Below are positions 45,306 through 54,602 of a stretch of DNA of 64,000 nt, one piece after another (positions within the stretch are counted from its first letter, which is position 1; the number at the start of each line of letters is the position of its first letter). A program made the translations under genes and the position numbers. This DNA is from a virus. The notes beneath the pieces are model-generated. The model did not search any database and was not told where the DNA came from. It saw only the letters and a program-made list of their open reading frames with translations. The stretch spans positions 1 through 64,000 of IMG/VR virus record IMGVR_UViG_3300006108_000016; one strand, 5' to 3'.

Positions 45306-46694
45306 TTAGTACCCTAGTACAAATTTGAATTGTTCTATACCGTCAGCACTACGTTGTACTGCACTTCTATTTTCTATGTATGTGATGTAACCAGAGAACG
45401 CAACGAAATCTGGTTTTGAAACTGTTAACAAAACTCTAACTGCTTTTGAAGTCAGTCCTTGAACTGTTTGATTTGTTACGTAATTACCATTTGTATTTAT
45501 CACACTTAATACATTGGTTGTAACGTTATAGCTAACAACCTTAGCAGAAAATAATACTTTTCCGAATGAATCTATTTGTTGTATGATTTCGTCTGTTACA
45601 AATGTTCCAGGTCCTGGTGCTACAACAATTGATGTTGTTGTATTATATATGCTACCAGTTGCAGGATTGGGTGATAACGTGTATGTTGTTGGGTTAACCA
45701 TCAAACCTATCTGATGATATGATATATTTGTTGGAATATTACCGCTTTCATCAGAGTTAAATGCTACAGAGTACATTACATTAGTCGCACCCAAATCAGA
45801 AACAGGATCGAAACCATGGCCACCGACAGGTGAAACAGGTGCAATAGCAGTTGCAGAAGTACCCAAGCCAGATGTGATTGTCACATTAGCGTATGTGTAA
45901 TTGTAGCCAGGATTTGTGATTGTGATATCTGTAATAGCGCCAACATTGTTAACTTGAAGTGCGTTTACTGTTGCTGTTGCACCAGTACCGTCACCCGTGA
46001 TTGTTACCGTTATTGGATTAGTCGTAGGATTATAGCCGAAACCACCATTTGTAATGACAAGAGCATCTATACCGCCAACACCATAAGATGATTGAGATAG
46101 TGTTGGGTTTGGTGTATTGTAACCTAATGGTACCGGCATCCATGATGCGTCCATGAAGGTTGTCTTAAGTCCAGTATTAATTGTGTATAAATATTTCCAC
46201 TTATAGCCGTCAGCGCCTTCAAAAACATTGAAGGTGTTGTATTGGCCTGGCTGAAAATAAGGCATCGCAGTAGATGTCGAACCTACGCTATTGTTACTCA
46301 GGCACTTAAAGACTTGGTCGTAACTGTTTCTCACATAGAAATTATTCAGCAAAAACCCATTAGAATCAACGGCAAACATATCAATATTATCTTGATAGTA
46401 GTTATAAACTGTGTTTGCAGACCAATCTATACGTTGAACGACAGGGCAAATATCACCAGAAGTTACCTTTTTAACGGCAAATATATTATTAAAGACCTTC
46501 TTAATAGATTGCTGGTCTTGTGTAGGTGCCGGAGGATTGTTATCGTCTGTCCATGGGTCAACGTTTGCTAAGAAAGCATAAGTTGATTGTAATGGTATTG
46601 TATGCGCTGGTGGTAAAACCGCAACAGGACTATAGTAGTCCTGATTGATTGATGCAATTCTAGCGGCGTATGTGAGTAAATTTTGATTTGCCAT
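45306..46694 (-). CDS. gp8: Baseplate wedge protein gp8
   Basis: A 462-residue wedge protein. 'DQQSIKKVFNNIFAVKKVTS', 'VYNYYQDNIDMFAVDSNGF', 'NNFYVRNSYDQVFKCLSNN' and 'FEGADGYKWKYLYTINTGLK' are typical gp8 blocks. T4 gp8 (334 aa) is a dimer in the wedge, linked to gp6, gp7 and gp10. The extra ~130 residues come from inserted beta modules (residues ~205-290 with 'ITNGGFGYNPTTNPITVTIT', and ~365-430 with 'GNYVTNQTVQGLTSKA') that also occur in gp6, gp7, gp14 and gp15. A late-promoter-like box lies only four bases before the ATG. Confidence 0.88.
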   Translation of the reverse strand: MANQNLLTYAARIASINQDYYSPVAVLPPAHTIPLQSTYAFLANVDPWTDDNNPPAPTQDQQSIKKVFNNIFAVKKVTSGDICPVVQRIDWSANTVYNYYQDNIDMFAVDSNGFLLNNFYVRNSYDQVFKCLSNNSVGSTSTAMPYFQPGQYNTFNVFEGADGYKWKYLYTINTGLKTTFMDASWMPVPLGYNTPNPTLSQSSYGVGGIDALVITNGGFGYNPTTNPITVTITGDGTGATATVNALQVNNVGAITDITITNPGYNYTYANVTITSGLGTSATAIAPVSPVGGHGFDPVSDLGATNVMYSVAFNSDESGNIPTNISYHQIGLMVNPTTYTLSPNPATGSIYNTTTSIVVAPGPGTFVTDEIIQQIDSFGKVLFSAKVVSYNVTTNVLSVINTNGNYVTNQTVQGLTSKAVRVLLTVSKPDFVAFSGYITYIENRSAVQRSADGIEQFKFVLGY

Positions 46695-46698
46695 ATTC

Positions 46699-46706
46699 TA
46701 TTTATC
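46699..46706 (-). promoter_or_regulatory. Late-promoter-like box GATAAATA four bases before the gp8 ATG
   Basis: Minus-strand GATAAATA, then GAAT, then ATG. A promoter here would start transcription at about the start codon. The box may be chance in AT-rich DNA, may serve downstream genes, or may give a leaderless message. The same arrangement occurs at gp25. Confidence 0.3.
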
Positions 46707-46707
46707 T

Positions 46708-48192
46708 TTAAGATCCGACCCTAATAATACCAAAGTTAAGATTCATTGTGTATGCGGCATCGTTACCGGCACTTGAAGCATTGTAAACTGCAACATCAAA
46801 ACTTCCTGCTCTAGTATTTGCTGTAGAAACTTGAAGTACTGGGCAGTTTGTACTCTGAACAGAAACAATAACAATATCAGAAGGATGTAAAACTGAGCTG
46901 TTATACACAGTAAATACATAACCTGTTTGATGTTGTAATGCACTTGCATTGTAACCTACAATGACACCAGAAGTTCCGTTTGCATACACTAAAGTTGTTC
47001 TACTACCAGTTTGAATTGCAGTTGCTGTTGTATTTGAACTGTATGTATACGAGTTTGCAATAATAGTAGTTGCAGTAACAGAACCTGTCATGTAACTTTG
47101 ATTACCAAACATGTAAGCACCATTAATATTTCCTGATGAAACTACGTTACCTGATACATTTAAATTGTTTATTTGAATAGTTGATGTATTCTGAACTGCT
47201 GTATTTGCAATTGAGTTTGCAACGTTTGCTTGGGCATAAGCGGCAGTTATATTAGTATTCTGTGTTGCATTGATAGCATTAGCCCATGCAGATGCGGAAT
47301 TGGCTTCGGTGTATGCTAAATTAGCAGTATTAGCAATTGAATTTAAAAAAGTTGCGACTGAAATTAATGAAGAATATGTTGTATTTGCTTCTGTGAAAGC
47401 GGCATTAGCAAACGAAGCGGCATTATTAGCTTGTGTGTACGCTAAGTTTGTCGTATTAGCCATTGCATTTACAAAATTAATCGTAGTAACAAGACCAGAG
47501 GTATCTGTATTAGCTAAAGCAAAAGCGGCATTTGCAAGTGTCCATGCGGCGTTTGCTTCAGAATAAGCAGAGTATGCATATGTGTTTAAATTTGTAATTA
47601 CGTTTGCTGTTGTTATTTTTGTGCCATCTGCAAAAGTAATAAACGTATTAGTGTTCATTACAATACCGTTAGCGGCTACAACTGCAACGATATTGTTTGA
47701 CTGATAACCACCAACTGCAAATACAACATTAGTACCAGGATTTGCAGTACCTATTACAAGATTACCTGTAGAATTCGCACCAGGTCCATCGACAATCAAA
47801 TAACCGTCATGCGGAAACTGTGATGTTTGACCAACGGCATTAGCATTAAATTGAGAATTATTCAGACCCAAATCAATATAACCGCCCAAATCAGTACCAT
47901 CATCAGCAGTTAAAACGACATCAATAGACCCGTTAGGATTAAAGTTTTGTGCATTAATTTGCAAATAACTATTTGAATTGCCTGAGAACTGTGCAATAGT
48001 ATTTGGTAACTGAATAGTATTATTACCAACAACTAAAGAATTGTTTAGATACAATTGTTGAGCAAGAGTCGTTCCTGTGAATTGAACTGTTTTATCTTGC
48101 GATATATCAACACCAATAAAAGTTGCGTTGCCGGTGTTGGCACCAGCAAAAGCTGATAGTGATGGTAATGCTGTAATTTTTACTGTTGACAT
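46708..48192 (-). CDS. Fibre-like baseplate protein between gp7 and gp8 (494 aa)
   Basis: A 494-residue protein. Residues ~1-50 'VKITALPSLSAFAGANTGNA' begin a beta part. Residues ~85-190 ('SIDVVLTADDGTDLGGYIDL', 'FPHDGYLIVDGPGAN', 'GNLVIGTANPGTNVVFAVGG') resemble a segment of the 533-aa fibre. Residues ~205-340 are Ala/Asn repeats ('NAAWTLANAAFALANTD'). The last ~110 residues are beta-rich ('SGVIVGYNASALQHQTGYVF'). Position between wedge genes gp7 and gp8 suggests a fibre component tied to the wedge. It is not recognised as T4 gp9, gp10, gp11 or gp12. Confidence 0.68.
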   Translation of the reverse strand: MSTVKITALPSLSAFAGANTGNATFIGVDISQDKTVQFTGTTLAQQLYLNNSLVVGNNTIQLPNTIAQFSGNSNSYLQINAQNFNPNGSIDVVLTADDGTDLGGYIDLGLNNSQFNANAVGQTSQFPHDGYLIVDGPGANSTGNLVIGTANPGTNVVFAVGGYQSNNIVAVVAANGIVMNTNTFITFADGTKITTANVITNLNTYAYSAYSEANAAWTLANAAFALANTDTSGLVTTINFVNAMANTTNLAYTQANNAASFANAAFTEANTTYSSLISVATFLNSIANTANLAYTEANSASAWANAINATQNTNITAAYAQANVANSIANTAVQNTSTIQINNLNVSGNVVSSGNINGAYMFGNQSYMTGSVTATTIIANSYTYSSNTTATAIQTGSRTTLVYANGTSGVIVGYNASALQHQTGYVFTVYNSSVLHPSDIVIVSVQSTNCPVLQVSTANTRAGSFDVAVYNASSAGNDAAYTMNLNFGIIRVGS

Positions 48193-48195
48193 TTA

Positions 48196-51100
48196 TTATC
48201 CTAATAGAATATTTTGACCGTCTTCTGTCACCAATTGGTAACCGTCTTCTGTTATTATGTATGGTATGTATTGTACACCTATTGGTCCTGTTAGTAGAAT
48301 TTGATTTGCGTTTGCAACAGGAATCTTCTTAACTGCAATGTTTGAAGTAAACGTCAATGCTGAGTTTGAAGTTAAATATACGATACTGTTTGCATAATCA
48401 ACATACTGAACTTTACCGATATAATAACCATTACTACTTAAGACATCATTCGTTTGAATGACATCAATTATCGGATAAGAAGTGTTTGAATAGACACCAT
48501 CATTGATGATGTTATATACATCTGTGTATACGTTTGATATATTTATTATGCTTGAATTACTGTTACCGGTACCATAAGCAACATTCGCAAATCGTACCCA
48601 AACACTATCCGTTAATGTAACTGTATTAGCGGCAAAGTTTACATTAGCAAGACCTGAAACAACATTGAAATTGTTTGCGGTTGTCATAGTTACAAACGTA
48701 GAATAGTTTATATAGTTACCAGTTGGTAAATAACCAATAGAGATTGTATTTGCAGAGTAGTTTAGATAATCTGGTGCCAGATTAAACTGTGCAGTCGAAC
48801 CTGCCCCACCAGTAACTGAAACTGGATTTGTTGGGAATACGCTATAGTTACCGACATTACTTACCACAAATGAACCGATGTCATTTGCTGAACCGTATAC
48901 ACTTAAGACTTTAATTTGTGCAGGGTATACACTTGTACCGCCAGAGATTGTCAGAATATCGTTTGCTTGATAATTATAACCGTGATAGTATATATTAGCA
49001 GATGCGACATACTGATTGTCTGCAACGTTCATCGTACCTTGTACGTTATTTGTGCCTATAATCTTGTTCAAATATTCTTGTGTTGCTAGTGTATCTTCGA
49101 TATCATAATCAACTACTGTGTTAGATTTTAGCGCATATCTGCCAATTAAATTAACACCGGATGGGTGCAATAGATTTAATAGAGTACTTCTATAATCAGA
49201 GATTGCTTTCTCAACTGTAATTTGATATGTGAAATTATTATAGTCTTTACTCTGCAATACATCATAAGAACTTAGTTGACCTGATGATGTTAGATATTGA
49301 CCTTGTCCAATCACAAGACCGTTTAAATATTTTGTTGATGCTCTTGCGTTACCGTCACCATAGTTTCTTACACCATATTGATTATAAACTGACTGTGTAT
49401 ACTGAGTAGCACCGTAAGCAGTATTAACCATTGCCATATTAATATTTGTATTTTTAATTAATAATGGTAATGTTGGATTAGGTTGTGATGTATAATTGAA
49501 GACTCTTAAATTATAAACAGATTGTCTAGGGTTTCCGTTTTGCTGTAGCAATGAAATAGAGTTAACAGTTGCGATATATGATGCAACGTTTACGTTTGCA
49601 CCTTGATACAAGGTCTCACCAGATACTGGTAGAAGTGCAGGGATAAGATTTGAGACTACGATATCTTGTACGACTAATGATACATTCGGTGTTCCAGTAT
49701 AATCTTCACCGCCTTGCAGTACATTAATTAAACTTACTGCACCAATCTGATTCAATGTTAATGAGAATGTTGCACCAGAACCAAGTGTGCCAGGTACGTA
49801 TATAGTAGCATTAGAACCTGTAGATGTTTGTATTGAAACGTTAGGTAAAACACCACCAATATATCCTAAGCCGCCAGACGGTAAACCTGAAACTGCTTGA
49901 TACATTACGTTTATGATACTACCATTTGCATTAACACGAATTCTTGCATTTGCACCGTAACCGCAGCCACCGGTAAATACGATTGTGTCATTATTACTGT
50001 ATCCTGTTCCTGTATTTGCAATCTGAATAGGTGCAAGAATACCTAAAGAACTGATACTACCAAAAATATTGTTTGTAGTGTCGTTTGAAACATACTGTGA
50101 CTGTGCTGTTGCTACAGGAACATAATTAATACCACCGCCACCATTATTCAATACAACAGAGCCGATTGGGTTAGTTTGTATTGTCGTGAATGTTAGTGCG
50201 TTTGCAAGTGTTGCATTTGCAGTTGCACTTGTGTTTGCTGATAAGAAACTTAATGTGTTACCAATACTAAAACCATTAGAAACTGCAATAGAATCAATAG
50301 GTATAGTTATTGTCGCCTCACCACCAGATGCTACAGAAAATACTGTGGCATTTGCGCCTGATGTTTGCTGACCAGTAATAGAGATTAATGAAACTGCATT
50401 ACCTGGATACAATGATGTACCGCTTGGTGGAAATGTTGAATATCCATAACCACCGTTTACAACAGTAATATCTTGAATAGAACCTGTTGTAACTGAAGCG
50501 ACTTCAGCAATTGCACCGATAGGGTTTGCAACGTTAGAATTCAAACCACCATATACAATCACAGGGTCTGCTACGTTATAACCAAGACCTCTCGCTGTTG
50601 GGTTGATATTGATTTGACTAATCTGACCAAGAATAACAGCAGTTAAAGTTTCTGCACCAGATGTGCCTGCTGGTACCACTTTACCATTTAAAAAGTAAAC
50701 CGGTTGATTGTAAGCATCTACAATAGTTACTGATTCACCTGATTGAAACAAACGTTCAATATCAGAAATAAAAATTTCAATTTTATTGTCAGCTAAAATA
50801 ACATTTTCAATCGTAGCAAATGATTTTGATATTAAACCAAATACTTTATAGTTGACTGCGGCAAGAAAGTTTGTATCTGATGTTTCTAAAAGAATACTCT
50901 TAGGTACATACCATTTACCTGAAGATGCGGCAAGGACGGCATCTTTTGTATAGAAATAATCAAAGTCTGAATCAAACAAAACTCTGAATAAAAATTGATA
51001 CGATGCAGGAGTACCTTTAGACTGGTACAATTGTCTTGCAATTTTTACCGCAGTCGTAGGTGATATTAAAGATTCTGCTGGAAAGTATTGTAAGAAATCA

Positions 51101-51363
51101 TTAATGAAATACTGTTGAAAACCTTCAAGAGTATTGTCGATATCTGTATAATCCCATAGACTCTTTGATGCATATAGAGCACCTTGAGTACCGTTAGTGT
51201 CTGCTGTTACTGTATTAGCATTTGCAGTATTAGCGAGTTCCATCCATTCGTAATACGCTTGTAAAAACGTTACGAAGTTATTCCCATATACCGAAGTATC
51301 TAATAGATACTCAGGTAACTGCGATGGTATGAATAACGATGTTTTCTGATTACTTTGTATCAT
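48196..51363 (-). CDS. gp7: Baseplate wedge protein gp7
   Basis: A 1055-residue wedge protein (T4 gp7 is 1032). The start 'SLFIPSQLPEYLLDTSVYGN', then 'FVTFLQAYYEWMEL', 'GFQQYFINDFLQYFPAESLI', 'KIARQLYQSKGTPASYQFLF' and 'RVLFDSDFDYFYTKDAVL', is characteristic of gp7 in T4-like phages of aquatic bacteria. The middle holds several Gly/Tyr beta modules ('VVNGGYGYSTFPPSGTSLYP', 'IANTGTGYSNNDTIVFTGGC'). A later conserved block reads 'VYNQYGVRNYGDGNARAS'. gp7 links the wedge to the hub and periphery. It overlaps gp6 by one base. The only GCAGC/GCTGC pentamer I found in the window lies in this gene (49,973-49,977). Confidence 0.88.
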   Translation of the reverse strand: MIQSNQKTSLFIPSQLPEYLLDTSVYGNNFVTFLQAYYEWMELANTANANTVTADTNGTQGALYASKSLWDYTDIDNTLEGFQQYFINDFLQYFPAESLISPTTAVKIARQLYQSKGTPASYQFLFRVLFDSDFDYFYTKDAVLAASSGKWYVPKSILLETSDTNFLAAVNYKVFGLISKSFATIENVILADNKIEIFISDIERLFQSGESVTIVDAYNQPVYFLNGKVVPAGTSGAETLTAVILGQISQININPTARGLGYNVADPVIVYGGLNSNVANPIGAIAEVASVTTGSIQDITVVNGGYGYSTFPPSGTSLYPGNAVSLISITGQQTSGANATVFSVASGGEATITIPIDSIAVSNGFSIGNTLSFLSANTSATANATLANALTFTTIQTNPIGSVVLNNGGGGINYVPVATAQSQYVSNDTTNNIFGSISSLGILAPIQIANTGTGYSNNDTIVFTGGCGYGANARIRVNANGSIINVMYQAVSGLPSGGLGYIGGVLPNVSIQTSTGSNATIYVPGTLGSGATFSLTLNQIGAVSLINVLQGGEDYTGTPNVSLVVQDIVVSNLIPALLPVSGETLYQGANVNVASYIATVNSISLLQQNGNPRQSVYNLRVFNYTSQPNPTLPLLIKNTNINMAMVNTAYGATQYTQSVYNQYGVRNYGDGNARASTKYLNGLVIGQGQYLTSSGQLSSYDVLQSKDYNNFTYQITVEKAISDYRSTLLNLLHPSGVNLIGRYALKSNTVVDYDIEDTLATQEYLNKIIGTNNVQGTMNVADNQYVASANIYYHGYNYQANDILTISGGTSVYPAQIKVLSVYGSANDIGSFVVSNVGNYSVFPTNPVSVTGGAGSTAQFNLAPDYLNYSANTISIGYLPTGNYINYSTFVTMTTANNFNVVSGLANVNFAANTVTLTDSVWVRFANVAYGTGNSNSSIINISNVYTDVYNIINDGVYSNTSYPIIDVIQTNDVLSSNGYYIGKVQYVDYANSIVYLTSNSALTFTSNIAVKKIPVANANQILLTGPIGVQYIPYIITEDGYQLVTEDGQNILLG

Positions 51364-53435
51364 TATTTTGCGGTTACATTAACTGTGATAGCAGTCGGAT
51401 CATTAGGATCAACCGTGATAATCCTATTGTATGTAGATGAGAACATAGTCGATGCAGGATTAACTGTAATAGACAATTGAGCAAGAGCATTGTCAACATT
51501 TACAGGATTAAATGCATTTAATGTGACGATACCATTTATATAATCAATTACACCGATGTTTGGGTTTAAAATAGTTTTGACATTATTGCCGTTATAATAG
51601 TATAAACGTAATGTGCCATACTGACCTTCTAATGTAGCAACAGCGGCACCATTTGTACCTGAGGTGTCATTAATTGCGGGTGTGATTACGATTGAAGCGG
51701 CAGTATAACCTGAACCTGCATTAGTCACATTAATTGCACTCAGAGAGCCATTTGTAAGAATTGCCTCAGCAGTTGCACCTGTACCATCACCATAGATTGT
51801 GACAGTTGGTTGATACTGATATGAATAGCCAGGATTGATAATTGAAATGGATTGAATACCTGATGTCACTTCTGGCATTTCATCAATATAAACACCATCA
51901 ATTATATTTGTAATGTTTGTTGGGTCTGTGTATTGAATGCCAGGATAACTTGTAACACCACTTAGTAATACACCTCTTTGAAGTGGTACACCAAAGTTAA
52001 ATTTATAAGATTGAGAACCAGTTAAACTAGGATAGAATTTTTTCTGTAACTGAATTGCAATTTCATTACCTAAAATAGCTTGATTTGCATTTTGAACTGT
52101 TACAATTAAATCGGAGCCAGAGAATGTTGAATTGAATGTGTTTAATGTTGTGTTGGCAAAATTCTTAATTGAATTGAATACCAAAGAACCCATTTGTGAT
52201 GCACTATATGTTGTCTGTGTTGAATTAAACAAAACATTAGATGTTATCTTAATGTAATTGTAATCAGGATCAACGATTACCGGAACAACAGTCATCATTG
52301 AAATAGGTTTTAAAATCTGGTCGGTAATAACAGTCTTTTGTGTTTGAGTTAATGTATATGCACCTGAGGGCTTCAAGCAAACAAATACTTGTCCATATAC
52401 TGGCGGATCATTTTCTTGTCCACCCCAAACATTTACAGCATCAAAACCGAATAATGTATTCTGTTGAATAGCAGAGATGTAATCGTCTTTAGTTACTGCA
52501 CGACCTTGAGCGGCATATGCTTTAGGTGCTTGATACTTAATAGAAGAAATTGATTCTTTGTTCGAGCCTTTTGTTGCCGGTAAACGACCAGTAACAATAC
52601 CATTAAATCCACCAACGTTAGTCATTAATGAGAAACTATTTGCACCTGCCGCTGAAGAACCTTCTGTTGACAAATAAGAAACTGTAATAATATTACCATC
52701 TGTCAATTGTTTACCAAGAATACCGTCACCAAAAGAAATTTCATAGTTGCCGGTTAATGCTTCATTGATGAAATAAACAGTAGAAGAACCATTTAAATAT
52801 AAACTATTTGATGCTGGTTGATATACTTGAACTGCTGAATTTGATGAAGATTGTTGAACAACAACTTTCAATGTTGTGGTATCAATAGCATTATCAGGTA
52901 TTTCAAATGTATATGTTGGGTTACTTGTAGAATCTACGGTAAATGAGTAAGATGCAAGTACACCTTGATATATTGCAACATTAGAAAATGTACAAACATT
53001 AGTAATTAAATTTGTTGTTGCTGTTACAGGATTAATATTTGTAAAAACATAATTAACGCCATTGATTTGTTCAGACAAAAACGTTGAGAATGATGGTAAA
53101 GTTACAGTCGGTGTTGTAACTCCTGTAAATCTCATATTGACAAATGCAACAGGACATATTGCAGATTTGGGTGTATAGTCTAATAACTTTGCATGTGAAA
53201 CGACAGAACGTCTTTGCACAGCAGAATCTAAGAACATCTCATTAGCTACCATATTAAGATAGAAAGCATTATACTGTGTATTATAAGCAAAAACATCTAA
53301 TAGGGTATCAATAGCAGAACCTTCAAAGTTGTAATCTTTAAACTGAGACTGACCTTGTAGATAGGTAATAAAGTTCTGCTTGATTGTGTTAAAATCTAGA
53401 GCAGTTAGTTGAATGTTAGAATTGGCTCCAGCCAT
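51363..53435 (-). CDS. gp6: Baseplate wedge protein gp6 (gpJ-like)
   Basis: A 690-residue wedge protein (T4 gp6 is 660). Diagnostic stretches are 'LDFNTIKQNFITYLQGQSQF', 'DYNFEGSAIDTLLDVFAYNT', 'QYNAFYLNMVANEMFLDSAV', 'QRRSVVSHAKLLDYTPKSAI', and the gpJ-like centre 'SIKYQAPKAYAAQGRAVTKD'. gp6 dimers form the continuous inner ring of the baseplate. Residues ~530-610 contain inserted Gly/Tyr modules ('IINPGYSYQYQPTVTIYGDG', 'VTNAGSGYTAASIVITPA'). It overlaps gp25 and gp7 by one base each, in the order 25-6-7 typical of contractile systems. Confidence 0.93.
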   Translation of the reverse strand: MAGANSNIQLTALDFNTIKQNFITYLQGQSQFKDYNFEGSAIDTLLDVFAYNTQYNAFYLNMVANEMFLDSAVQRRSVVSHAKLLDYTPKSAICPVAFVNMRFTGVTTPTVTLPSFSTFLSEQINGVNYVFTNINPVTATTNLITNVCTFSNVAIYQGVLASYSFTVDSTSNPTYTFEIPDNAIDTTTLKVVVQQSSSNSAVQVYQPASNSLYLNGSSTVYFINEALTGNYEISFGDGILGKQLTDGNIITVSYLSTEGSSAAGANSFSLMTNVGGFNGIVTGRLPATKGSNKESISSIKYQAPKAYAAQGRAVTKDDYISAIQQNTLFGFDAVNVWGGQENDPPVYGQVFVCLKPSGAYTLTQTQKTVITDQILKPISMMTVVPVIVDPDYNYIKITSNVLFNSTQTTYSASQMGSLVFNSIKNFANTTLNTFNSTFSGSDLIVTVQNANQAILGNEIAIQLQKKFYPSLTGSQSYKFNFGVPLQRGVLLSGVTSYPGIQYTDPTNITNIIDGVYIDEMPEVTSGIQSISIINPGYSYQYQPTVTIYGDGTGATAEAILTNGSLSAINVTNAGSGYTAASIVITPAINDTSGTNGAAVATLEGQYGTLRLYYYNGNNVKTILNPNIGVIDYINGIVTLNAFNPVNVDNALAQLSITVNPASTMFSSTYNRIITVDPNDPTAITVNVTAK

Positions 53436-53824
53436 TATCTATTCCTTTGAAGTATTAGATTGATAGCAGTCGGTGTCGTATTATTACCAATAAAAACAGA
53501 AAGACTGACTTGAAAACTATCTTGGTCTGCATTTGCAGAAACGTTTAACTGATAAATTGTTGCTCTTGGCTCATAATTTGAAATGAGTCTGATAATTTCA
53601 TCCTCAATACTACTTGCGGTAAGTGGTGAAACTGGCTCAAACAATAATGCTGGTAGACCGCTACCGATTGTTGGGTCAAATAATCTTTCATACGGTGCAG
53701 TATAAAGAATATTTTTGATAGAACGAATGACTGCCTGCTCATTATAACTCATAGATATATCGCCCGTCACCGGGTTGGGAAGGAAACGTAAGTCTAAGTC
53801 TGAGTATATAATTGTACTTGCCAT
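53435..53824 (-). CDS. gp25: Baseplate wedge protein gp25
   Basis: A 129-residue protein (T4 gp25 is 132) with 'YSDLDLRFLPNPVTGDISMS', 'SIKNILYTAPYERLFDPTIG', 'LTASSIEDEIIRLISNYEPR' and a final beta strand pair. The EPR motif (Glu85-Pro86-Arg87) is the conserved core signature of gp25-like sheath-initiator wedge proteins. It forms the core bundle with gp6 and starts sheath assembly. It follows the gp5 needle gene by 13 bases, and a late-promoter-like box lies only four bases before its ATG. Confidence 0.94.
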   Translation of the reverse strand: MASTIIYSDLDLRFLPNPVTGDISMSYNEQAVIRSIKNILYTAPYERLFDPTIGSGLPALLFEPVSPLTASSIEDEIIRLISNYEPRATIYQLNVSANADQDSFQVSLSVFIGNNTTPTAINLILQRNR

Positions 53825-53828
53825 TTTC

Positions 53829-53836
53829 TATTTATG
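53829..53836 (-). promoter_or_regulatory. Late-promoter-like box CATAAATA four bases before the gp25 ATG
   Basis: Minus-strand CATAAATA, GAAA, then ATG. The distance is too short for a normal leader with a Shine-Dalgarno. It is parallel to the gp8 case. It may be chance, a promoter for downstream genes, or a leaderless start. Confidence 0.3.
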
Positions 53837-53837
53837 T

Positions 53838-54590
53838 TTAAACGGATGGGTCTAATGGTATTGGAGGTGCTGTTGGTGAGCCTAAACCAATTGCAATATG
53901 AGTATGTGTATCGTAGAAAGTTCTTAATGCAGAAAGTGTTGAGGTATCAGGTGTTGCTAAAGGTCCTGCATCATAAATGTTTCCTGGTACAAGAACCGCA
54001 GGTGTCAATGCTTTAAGGCCGACTGCAACTGAACCTAGAGGTGCAAGTATACTACCAGTTGAAGAAGATATTGAACTTACTGCTGAAATACCGCCTAGAG
54101 CTGTTACACTACCATTTACAGTCAAATCAGAATTTAAAAGTAATGAGTCTGCTGAAAGAGTTAACGCACCATTTGTTGAAATATCTAAATCACCTTCACC
54201 AATAATCTCAGCATTACCGGTAACATGAGTTATCATATCACCACCAACAGTCTGATTAACATTACCGTCAACTTGTATATAGGAATCACCTTGAACGTGC
54301 ATGACTGAAGGACCTACAACGGTAATATTACATTGTCCACCTATGTAGACATTGTTGTTTGCCATTGTAATTTGATAACCATTACCGAAAATCTTAGTAA
54401 TTCCTGTGCCGTCTGCTTGCCATTCTGTAAAATTGTTTGCCGTTCCATGTTGCAAACGAATTCTTTCTGCACCAGGTGTATCATCCATTTCAAATAGATG
54501 ACCACCCCTAGTCTGCTTTACATTGTTGTAGGGGTACTGTGGTTTTGCCGTTGAAAACGGTTCAGACCATGAACTATCAGGTATTGTCAT
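53838..54590 (-). CDS. gp5: Baseplate spike needle, gp5 C-terminal beta-helix part (250 aa)
   Basis: A 250-residue spike protein. 'KQTRGGHLFEMDDTPGAERI', then 'RLQHGTANNFTEWQADGT', then short beta-helix repeats ('SYIQVDGNVNQTVGGDMITH', 'GNAEIIGEGDLDISTNGALT') match the triple-stranded needle of T4 gp5 and gpV-type spikes. The C-terminal 'FYDTHTHIAIGLGSPTAPPI' has the His-x-His plus Pro-rich tip of self-capped metal-binding spikes, so no separate PAAR tip may be needed. T4 gp5 is one 575-aa chain with OB-fold, lysozyme and needle. Here the needle is its own gene and no lysozyme domain is present. Confidence 0.85.
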   Translation of the reverse strand: MTIPDSSWSEPFSTAKPQYPYNNVKQTRGGHLFEMDDTPGAERIRLQHGTANNFTEWQADGTGITKIFGNGYQITMANNNVYIGGQCNITVVGPSVMHVQGDSYIQVDGNVNQTVGGDMITHVTGNAEIIGEGDLDISTNGALTLSADSLLLNSDLTVNGSVTALGGISAVSSISSSTGSILAPLGSVAVGLKALTPAVLVPGNIYDAGPLATPDTSTLSALRTFYDTHTHIAIGLGSPTAPPIPLDPSV

Positions 54591-54602
54591 AATTTAATCC
54601 TA

